NCBI GenBank assembly: GCA_023101885.1
Contig: JALPQD010000242.1
Span: 2,099,277 to 2,163,276 of the forward strand
Reading direction: 5' to 3'
Length of the DNA stretch: 64,000 bases
DNA from: Typhlomys cinereus
Taxonomy: Eukaryota > Chordata > Mammalia > Rodentia > Platacanthomyidae
The position numbers were made by a program, and so were the translations under genes. Positions 56,068 to 64,000 of the stretch are shown piece by piece; the first letter of the stretch is position 1, and each line of letters opens with the position of its first letter. The notes beneath the pieces are model-generated. The model worked only from the letters and a program-made list of their open reading frames with translations. It made no database searches and was not told the DNA's origin.

Positions 56068-56278
56068 GCAATGGGGCTGAAGAAATGGCTAAGGGAATGA
56101 GACTCTGCCTCAAAAGCAGAAGGATCTAAGTTCAAATTCTGGATCCCATGTAAAAATGCCAGGCAGAAATGGCCCTGGGTGGGTGGAGCCTGATAAATCC
56201 CAGGGCAAAGCAAAAAAGAGGTAGAATAGTCCAAGATGACCCCAAAGTCATCTACAGACAGACAGACAGACAGACACA

Positions 56279-56315
<37 letters not shown>

Positions 56316-56335
56316 TTAATTAATTTTTTTTAATT
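56068..56335 (+). repeat. IDL-Geo-type SINE, older subfamily
   Basis: 'atggggctgaagaaatggctaaggg', 'gcagaaggatctaagttcaaattc', 'ctgggtgggtggagcctgataaatcccagggcaaagc', a (GACA)n(CA)n tract and an AATTAATTAATT tail. Confidence 0.8.
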
Positions 56336-57042
56336 TAAGACAAGACCGAGGAATTGGTTATAAACTAGCAGAGGGTGGAATTTAATAAATGCCACACAGT
56401 CTGGAACAAGTTCTGTGGCAATAGTGGAAAAACTGGTGAAATCTGAGAGTTCTTTGTTTTCATTTTGTAAATTTTCACTATTCAAGTGCTATGTGTGTGA
56501 AAGAGAGAAAGAGAGAGACAAAAAGAGAGAGAGAAAAATGCGTATAGGTTACATGTGGGGGTCAGAGGACAACGTTGTGAAGTGAGTTTTTTCCTTCCAC
56601 ATGTCTGTGTCATGACAAGCACTTTCACCCACTACGCAACTCAAATGTCCTGAACAAGCTCTTTCACAGACTTAATAGTATTATTCCGATGTCGGTATCC
56701 TGATCTTAATTATACCATTATCATACAAGATGATAAAAAGAAATATCTAATTTATAGTCTAATAACTCAGAGGAATGTTCCAAAGTTAACACCTTACTGA
56801 CTGTCAAACAGAACATACTGTGAACTTGAGTTCTTTCACCATAACATTCCACTTAAGAGTACAATACAAATGCAAATTTACAGATATGTTAAAATTTACA
56901 GAAATAAATCAACAAAATTAAAAGAGAAAATGAACTTTCCAGATAAACTTATTTTTGTAATTTTGAAGCCATAAACTAGAACATAAATTTTTAAATGACA
57001 ACATCTATATGAAAATTGCATAAACAATATTTTTTATCTTAC

Positions 57043-57128
57043 CTGGCTCTGTCTTCTGAGATTTTTGAATCAAAACATCTCTTATTTTCTCCACCCACAA
57101 GTAAAGAATACTTTCACCAATATTCTGT
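57043..57128 (-). CDS. IMPACT: IMPACT exon: end of the RWD domain
   Basis: 86 bases: the third base of an Ile codon, 28 codons QNIGESILYLWVEKIRDVLI to ...TEP, and one base of Gly. Splice sites are 'ttttttttag|ACAGAAT' and 'GAGCCAG|GTAAGA'. It is the C-terminal helix of the RWD domain, by which IMPACT binds GCN1 and so blocks GCN1-dependent activation of the eIF2-alpha kinase GCN2. It is the most upstream exon found. The seven exons here give about 223 residues in frame; about 95-110 N-terminal residues (first exons) are not seen. Confidence 0.96.
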
Positions 57129-57873
57129 CTAAAAAAAAAATGAGATTAAAAAGTCATTATTTCAAAAAATTCTCTTCTCAGATAAAGAAAAAGAGATGTA
57201 TTTATAATTTCAAAACACTGCAATGAAATCTAATCATGCCTCTTCTAAATGCATGAAAGATGAAGCTCACCAACATGCATATAATTATATATATTTTCCT
57301 TATACCAACATCCAAATGATTCCAAAGCTAACATGTTTTATTTAATAAGCACAACAACTGCACCCAAAGATAGGAAAGAAGATTTCTAATGTAAACTAGA
57401 CAAACCAGATAGAGGCAAGCATGATTTGCTTGTCAATGGATATTCCAGTCTTCATATCTAATCAGCACCAGTTTTTCTAAGTTTTCTGAACCATTTCACT
57501 TATTTGTTACACATTCCATTTAGCATTTTTATTTCAAGAAAAACATACAATGAACATACTGGGAAGTGTTTTGGAGACTTAGTCTACAAGACCTAAAAGG
57601 CAACCAATCAACAATTTTACACTCATTACTTATTTCTGACAAAGTAGTCTATTGGCAGCTGATTGATTTTGTCTTCACATAATATATAGCTGCCTTAGAT
57701 AATGAAATTCATTTCAGAAGGTCACCAAGAAAAAGAATGTACTATGGTTTTTAATGTCATAGTCATAATTAAATTAAATGAAAGTGTGGCAATAAAATAA
57801 GGGTTAAGTGTTTAGTTTTAGGGAATGACATAAATTTTGTATTAGCTTCAATGTATGTTTAAAGAAATCATCA
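57129..57873. other. IMPACT: IMPACT intron, unassigned DNA
   Basis: AT-rich intronic sequence upstream (gene sense) of the RWD exon. I found no match to the preceding IMPACT exon (LKGQERADLSNSLEEIY region) here or up to 64000, so that exon is probably beyond the window. Confidence 0.5.
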
Positions 57874-58133
57874 CATGGGGCTGGAGAGGTGGCTCAGGGG
57901 TTAAGCCTCTGCCTTGCAGGCAGGAGGTCCTGAGTTCCAATCCTAGACCGCATGTATAGATGCTGCAAAAGGGGCAGCCTGCGTTTCTGGTCCTGGTAGA
58001 GCAGAGCCTGTGAATCCCGGGGCAGAGTAAACAAGGAGGAGGTGGAAGCGTCCATGGTGGTTCCCGATTGGCCCGTGGTTCTACACATGCACACACATAC
58101 ACAATTGAATAAATAATAATAAAAAATTATTAA
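57874..58133 (+). repeat. IDL-Geo-type SINE, young subfamily, with target duplication
   Basis: 'ggggctggagaggtggctcaggggttaagcc' to 'caattgaataaataataa', flanked by AAATCATCACA at 57865 and again near 58136. The CA tract is unusually short, leaving the right half easy to read. Confidence 0.85.
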
Positions 58134-59465
58134 AAAAATCATCACACTATTTCACAGCAGAACTTGATCTCTTTCCTTTAAAAGCCCCCCTTAAAGTCAT
58201 CCTCTGGCTCACCACCCATCAGCACCCACCAACGGAAACTTTCAAAACAAGCGCACAGATGACTGCAATGTCTCCAACAATTTTAGACTGTCAAGCCCGC
58301 CTATCTGCTAGCATGGCTCCTAATACTAAAACAATCTTCCTTGTGTTCCTCAGTAAGCACATGAAAAGCGCAATTGAAAGGTTATTTTTTTTTTATTAAG
58401 AATGTTGGTGAATTACTTTTGAACAATTGCTGTCCCTTTTCCAAGATCCTGCAAGCGCCAGCGCTCTGAATGTGCGCCGAGCCTCAAGCACAACATATGC
58501 ATGATAACACTCATCATGAATGAACCTGTAATTCCCATTGTATAAAGGAGAAGTGGAATCTACAGAGCTCAGCTAACTTGAAGCTTCTCCAGCATGGACA
58601 AAGCTTGGCACTGGCGTTAACCCAGGACTAGAGGTCTGTGCACTGCTCCCCTACCAATGCTAACGCCAGGACACCGTGGCATCTGCACCCCAGTACTCGC
58701 TCGGAGTCTTTTGGGGCTCACACTGCTACTAGCAGCTGGCCTGTGGTGCGAGCTACCCTCCTTTCTGGGAGGCTGAGGAAGGAGCAATCACTGCTACCCT
58801 CCCCAAGACACACAGAGGAGAACGAGAGGAAGGGAGAGAGGGGAGGGGAGGACAGAGAGAAAAGCACCAACCCCATGAATCTTGGACTGATCAGCTGACC
58901 GACCCTTTCCTTCCTTGGCCACCTGCCTGCTAACAATGAGGCGCAAAGCAGGTCTTCAGGGCGGTACCCCACGGTCCTCGGAGATGCGGGAGATGCAGGA
59001 TAAGTGCTGTCCACTGTCAGCTCCTGACTGTGCCTGAATCAGGCTGCAGAGACTGGCCACGCTGGGACCTGGGCACCCCCCTCACTTCTCAAATCCACAG
59101 TCTGAGGCATTTGTCCCTGAAGTCTACCGCGCCTGCTTATCAAAATAAGACTGGAAAACAAGCTTTCCGCTGAAAGACAGGGAAATGCACGCAGTGCTTG
59201 AGCGCAGCAGGTCTTCTGGAACGTCCTGTGTGCACTGCACTGACACAGTCCTGCCGCGCCAGTCCTGAGAAAGACAATGGGCCCTTGCTTAGTGTTGTCA
59301 GCCACCATCCTGACAAAGTTCTGGTTTGGTAATTCCTTCCACTGTAATTCCTTCCACTGGATTCTTCCCATCATCACCCTAGTGATTTGAATGTATTTAT
59401 TCAACACTTATCCTTAAGTGAGAAATACCAAAAATGTCTACAAGAAAACCACCTCTTTGTAAATA
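58134..59465. other. Unassigned DNA
   Basis: No supported gene. A purine-rich run (GAGAGGAAGGGAGAGAGGGG) lies at about 58821-58860. The 122-codon minus frame at 59039-59407 has no recognisable domain. Confidence 0.4.
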
Positions 59466-59469
59466 TAAA

Positions 59470-59590
59470 TTCACACCTAGATTTTTTTGAGACAGTCTCA
59501 TTATATGTAGACCAGGCTGGTCCACATCTCACTATGTGCCCTCAGCTGTCCTTGAATACACACTTCCTGCCTCACCTCCAGAGAGCCGAG
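59470..59590 (-). repeat. B1-like SINE, reverse
   Basis: 'gattttttttgagacagtctcattatatgtagaccaggctgg', 'actatgtgccctcagctgtccttgaa' is a reverse B1 in the usual order. Confidence 0.65.
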
Positions 59591-60694
59591 GTGAGACTGG
59601 GGCCACCTTGTACAAGCCCTGCACCCAGAAATTTAAATGCCTTAGAAGAGCTTACACTATGGATAAGCAATTGCTGATAGCAGTAGAGAAGAAAACAACC
59701 TTCACTCTGCGTTGCTTCTGTGTTGCCAAGGCTACCCACCCACAGACAAGAGCTCTCTCCTCAGCACCATGTTGACCGCACCCTTCTTCACCAGCTCTGC
59801 AGGATGCTACTTGAGGAGCATCATGGCCAATCACAGCAGGTCCAAGGCATTCTGGATAAAGGGAAACTCATCCATTCCTATAGACCCCCAAAGCCTATAG
59901 CCCGCAGGGCAAGGATGGTCTTGTGTTTAGTATATTAGGACAAATACAGGCACATTGACTCTACTTGTTTGCTCATATGGCAAAATTTGTTGCTATCTTT
60001 TAGTTACTCAACTAGAATTGAGTATAATTTATAAAAAAAAAAAGTGGATTTAATTTCTGCCAATCACTGCTGTGATAAAGTCTTTTGCAGAATCAGAAGC
60101 TAACTAAGTGGACAAAGGCTGAGAACTCTGTGCCCGCCCCTTCCCCAGCTCAGCCATGGGAAGCTGACTCACCACAGGCCCAAGCAGTGGTATAGATCAA
60201 CAACAGAAACTCCAAGCCTGTGATCTGAAATGAACTTTTTCTCTTTATGAGCTGATTATCTTGAGTATTTTATTATAGTGACACAAAGCTAACACAACAC
60301 TCCTATGTGCTAAAACATAGTACATGGATGATTTCATTTAATCACTACAATATGATCCCTGTTTTACAGATAAGAAAACAAAACACAAGAAATTCATGGG
60401 CTGCTGAACAGCTCTTTAACTGACTCTTCTCTGTTCTTGGGCCTAATAAAAGCTTCCACAAACCCCTCCTGTGACACTGCTCTTCTGCAGTGGCCCTTTC
60501 TCCAAACTCTTCACATTCATCTAACTGCCTCTCGTCAGTCCCAATTCCTCCCATTGAGTCTAACTGTATCATATTCTAGGGATTATGCCAATGCCCAGAA
60601 CCTATAAGACAACGTCCAAACTCCTCGTCTGGATATACAAGTCCTTTTTCCCATACCTACCTCAGTGTGTGTACCCCGAATACAAGCTCTGTGC
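59591..60694. other. Unassigned DNA with weak repeat traces
   Basis: No gene recognised. Around 60040-60300 the phrases 'tcactgctgtgataaag' and 'tattatagtgacacaaagctaacacaac' look like the end of an old LTR or hAT-type repeat. Confidence 0.35.
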
Positions 60695-61020
60695 TATGAT
60701 TTGGATTATAATGTCCCCCACAGACTCATATGCTAAAGTCCTGATCCTCAGCCGGGCTCCACTGAGAGGTCGTAAGACTCTTGAGGTAGGACTTAGCAGT
60801 GCGAGATCTTGCCATGCCTGGAAGTGCAGCCCTGTCCCCTCTTTTGCTCCCCTACTGTGAGGTCCGAGGTTTTATTTTAGCACGTGCTCAGGCCACGAAA
60901 TGCCATCACAGCCCCAGAGCAACAGGGCCAGATAAGCAGACTGCAATCCCAAAATTGTGAGGTGACATAAATCCTTTCCATAAGATGATTACAAGCTCTG
61001 TTACAGTAACAAAAAGCTAA
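60695..61020 (+). repeat. MaLR-like solo LTR
   Basis: 'ctatgatttggattataatgtcccccacagactcatatgc', 'gatcttgccatgcctgg', 'ttgtgaggtgacataaatcc' and 'ctctgttacagtaacaaaaagctaacag' are in ERVL-MaLR LTR order. No internal viral sequence is attached. Confidence 0.6.
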
Positions 61021-61101
61021 CAGAATTCATTAAAACCTGAAGATGCTATGATCTTGCTTACACGGTCCCTCAACTGCTCTGATAACCTGACACAAGGCCA
61101 C

Positions 61102-61414
61102 CTTCAAAACAGAGCCCGCCGTGCAATCTCACCTACACACGCAGAGAGAGCTTGTCACTAAAACCTTCAAAACGGAGCCCACCGTACAATCTCACCTACA
61201 CACGCAGAGAGAGCTTGTCACTAAAACCTTCAAAACGGAGCCCACCGTACAATCTCACCTATACACGCAGAGAGAGCTTGTCACTAAAACCTTCAAAGCA
61301 GAGCCCAATGTACAATCTCGCCTATATTCTCAGAGAGTTTGTCACTAAAACCTTCAAAGCGGAGCCCACCGTACAATCTTACCTATACACTTAGAGAGAG
61401 TTTGTTACTAAAAC
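61102..61414. repeat. 63-bp tandem repeat, 5 units
   Basis: Five head-to-tail units of 63, 63, 63, 61 and 63 bp, starting CTTCAAAACRGAGCCCRCCG and ending TTGTCACTAAAAC. The first three differ by only a few bases; the last two are more diverged. Because 63 is a multiple of three, open frames run through it. The repeat has no resemblance to a known coding repeat. Confidence 0.95.
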
Positions 61415-62799
61415 TTTAAAAACTGCTCTATAGCATCTGGTCCACACCTGTCTCACTGGATTATGTCACAGGTACACATTCACCTTCACATGGTATGTAT
61501 GTAAGTGTGTGGGTGTGTGTGTGCAAGGTGTGAGTGGATATATACAAGTATGTGAGTGTACGTGTGTATGCACATGTGTACCCATGTTACATGCACGTGT
61601 GCGTACATGCTTATCTGGCCCCCAAATTATTTTCTTTCTTATTTCCTTCTCTAAGTGGCCACTAACCACAGTTGTACCTCTAATAGAGGCAAAAATCAAA
61701 TTTAGCATTCAAAATGATGCTAAATAAAAAACTCAACAGTGTTGCACTATTTAGAATAAAAACTATAAACATTAAGAAATGCATTGATACTCATGTTTAA
61801 TTTTGGAAATTTAGTAATTTTTTAACTTGTCTTCTACTAGAAATATATATAAAATATGACTGAAATTTGTAACATACAAGTTTTTAAAATATGACAGAAT
61901 ATATGTATTTAAACCATGTATGTCAAACACCATCATTGGACTGTAATTATTATTCAAGCACTTTTAATAAAAGAGGCATTATAACCTGTATCACATCTTT
62001 AGAACAAACTGCTTTACAATCTCTGTACTTTTCTAATCTAGTAACCCAAATAATGAAGTTAGAAAGACGAGGAAAATCATGCTACAAAAGACCTAATGAA
62101 AAGGCATGTGGGGAGTCAGTGCAGAACGGACGGTGTTGTACAAAGGCAGAAAAGAAATCTAACCAATGAACATAATTAACATGACGGCAGTCAAGGGTGG
62201 AAAGATTTTCCAGAAAGAAGGTCAGTGTCATTAAGTTATAGAAGTCGAGTACATTAAGAACTAAAAAATGACCATTAGATGTGTATTTAAGACAATGATT
62301 GTGAGCAAATTTTCAGTGCACTTTTTTTATTCTACAGTGAGGGGGTAAATAAAATTAATTGGATTATATAAGAAGCATATTGGGCATACAAAAGTTGCAA
62401 TGGCCACTGACATTAGGAACAGAGAGATATCAAACCAGAAACATTTAACTGAAGAAAACAAACATGCTGATGATAACAATCACTAAAGGGGCCCAAGAAA
62501 GACCATAGTTTCTTGAAGAACAAGCAACATGGATTCCATGACTTACCATTTTCTAATTAAATATTTGGGGAAGGAAAAGAAACCTGGCTTGATCCCAGTG
62601 ATCAAAGGATACTCTCCCTGTACCACACAGGGTGGCCACCTAGAACATACAATAGAATCCTTACTAGTTCCTGGATCGCAACAAACTGATGTTCCAAAAT
62701 ATTACTTCATCTCAAAAATTAATGTATCCCCTTAATCCAAATCAATCACATCTTCTATAAGTAACATATCAGCCTCTTAACAAATTTCCCACTTCAATT
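61415..62799. other. Unassigned DNA
   Basis: GT-rich stretch at about 61500-61610, otherwise AT-rich DNA. No exon of IMPACT or other gene was recognised. Confidence 0.4.
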
Positions 62800-62867
62800 C
62801 TTGCTACTTTCTTTTTTTTTTTTTTATTATTATTTATTCAACTGTGTGCATATGTGTGTGTATGTGC

Positions 62868-62926
<59 letters not shown>

Positions 62927-63133
62927 TGTGTAGAATCATGGACGAATTCGCGAACCACCACGGACGCCTCCACCTCCTTCTGCCCCGGGATTCACAGGCT
63001 CCGCCCTACCAGGACCAGAAGCGCAGGCCGCCCCCGCTTCCGCCTGGCGTCTATACGTGGGATCTGGGATCCGAACTCGGGACCTTCTGCCTGCAAGGCG
63101 GAGGCTTAACCCCTGAGCCACCTCTCCAGCCCA
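62800..63133 (-). repeat. IDL-Geo-type SINE, young subfamily, with (GC)n(GT)n tract
   Basis: Reverse copy: tail 'attattatttattcaactgtg', an alternating purine-pyrimidine tract of (GC)7-8 then (GT)n at about 62866-62930, 'gaattcgcgaaccaccacgg', 'ccctaccaggaccagaagcgcaggcc', and the head at 63080-63133. AATTCTTGCTACTTTCT flanks both sides (62796 and 63134). This copy is close to the likely source consensus. Confidence 0.9.
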
Positions 63134-63169
63134 ATTCTTGCTACTTTCTAAGAAATCGTAGAACTCTGA

Positions 63170-63520
63170 TCATTTTTGACAACTGAGAGCTAAGCCTTTA
63201 GGCACATCAGTGAGGGATTATCTGATTAAAGCAAGCCTATAAGGGATTATCTAATTGATGTGCGAAGACCCAGCCCATAAGGTGTGGAACCATTCCCTAG
63301 GCAGATAGATAAAACACAGAGAGCTGCGTGAAATCCAGCAGACTTGCAACTAGAGAGTATGTCCTTCTCTCAGGTCCCCCATGGACATTGTGTGGCCAGT
63401 TCTAGGCTCTGCTGGGAACTCTACTGTCAGATCAGCTGTAACCCAGCCCCATGAGCATGAATTGTTCCCTAAAGTGTTTGAGTCAGGTATTTATTACAGC
63501 AACAAGAATAAGAAGCTAAG
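63170..63520 (+). repeat. ~420-bp TG...CA repeat family, diverged
   Basis: 'gacaactgagagctaagcctttaggcacatc', 'agacccagcccataaggtgtggaacc', 'acacagagagctgcgtgaaatcc', 'ttgtgtggccagttctaggctctgctggg' and 'attacagcaacaagaataagaagctaag' follow the family order with heavy divergence. Confidence 0.55.
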
Positions 63521-64000
63521 ATGCCATGAAAAAGGATCCTTTCTGAGTTTGCTAAGCATGTACATGTTACACTACCTGCCATGTAGTATCTATTGAAAGA
63601 ATGAATGAGTGAAGGAATGAATGAATGAGCAATTGAAAAATACAGTATCTGCAGACTGTTAGTCTTTCAGCCTAATAGAAGAGAACCGCCATTCAAATGT
63701 ATTCAGAAGTTTCAAGAATTACCATGGTTAAAATTTCGCCACCATGTGTCATTCTACACATCCTATGACAATGTAAAGCAGGAGCACTCTATCTGTGAAT
63801 TTGCTTTGAGATTGGTTTCTAAATATCATTTTATCTATTAGCTTTATATATTACTATATTTTAAATCATATGTGCATATGAAATTACATAACTAACTTTT
63901 AAGATCTCTTCAAGTGAATCTCTTTGGTAATGAAAGGACAGTTTAGGCATATGTTTACAAAAAGCACGAACATAGTAGAATCACTCTCAGTATTTTTAAA
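63521..64000. other. Unassigned DNA at the right edge
   Basis: A (GAAT)n run lies at 63600-63632. Otherwise no gene or repeat was recognised. Confidence 0.4.

Noticed and set aside
55271..56309. Cys/Val/Met-rich reading frames up to 280 codons on the minus strand
   Set aside because: They are translations of CA-rich DNA (GTGTGT on the other strand). Codon content simply mirrors the dinucleotide repeat, and opposite-strand His/Thr frames are equally open.
59039..59407. A 122-codon minus-strand frame
   Set aside because: No known domain and no conserved context. Its start contains a short sequence duplication (GKELQWKEL-like) and it adjoins SINE sequence.
57129..64000. Search for the upstream IMPACT exons (start codon, first RWD strands, LKGQERADLSNSLEEIY segment)
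   Set aside because: No segment on the minus strand matched these motifs with usable splice sites. A GGTAAGT-like donor at about 62543-62549 has no IMPACT-like coding sequence before it.

Overview
This window is mammalian nuclear DNA, and the sequence points to a rodent. It carries two spliced protein-coding genes on the minus strand in a background full of interspersed and simple repeats. The dominant SINE has an ID-like, tRNA-derived head joined to an unrelated right half with a long CA tract and an AATAAT tail. That architecture fits the dimeric IDL-Geo SINE described from kangaroo rats, pocket mice and pocket gophers (Geomyoidea). The organism is therefore most likely a geomyoid rodent; this is an inference from repeat structure, not a proof.

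Left part (1-15.2 kb): after a repeat-rich flank with an unrecognised broken reading frame (1.5-2.2 kb) comes the complete coding sequence of HRH4, the histamine H4 receptor. It lies in three exons (15142-14953, 11208-11045, 5412-4618) with good splice sites and an uninterrupted 382-residue product.

Middle (15.2-42.8 kb): the HRH4-IMPACT intergenic interval, about 27.7 kb. It holds at least 20 transposable-element copies, including a 5'-truncated LINE-1 with an 18-bp target duplication, several copies of a ~420-bp repeat with TG...CA ends, and a decayed double-homeobox (DUX-type) sequence at 31.2-31.8 kb.

Right part (42.8-57.1 kb): the last seven coding exons of IMPACT, the GCN1-binding regulator of translation, all in frame. 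They cover the end of the RWD domain, the linker and the whole C-terminal UPF0029/YigZ-like domain. The first exons lie beyond the right edge or were not recognised. The IMPACT intron at 44.7-51.4 kb contains a striking ~2.8-kb CpG-rich minisatellite of roughly 100 short units that appears to have grown out of the 3' end of an IDL-Geo-type SINE. From 57.1 kb to the end only repeats and unassigned DNA were seen.

HRH4 and IMPACT are neighbours in other mammals, and their shared orientation here fits conserved synteny. They are not functionally linked: HRH4 is a Gi-coupled receptor of immune cells, IMPACT a cytosolic modulator of the GCN2 stress kinase. There are no bacterial-type features (operons, Shine-Dalgarno sites, CRISPR arrays).
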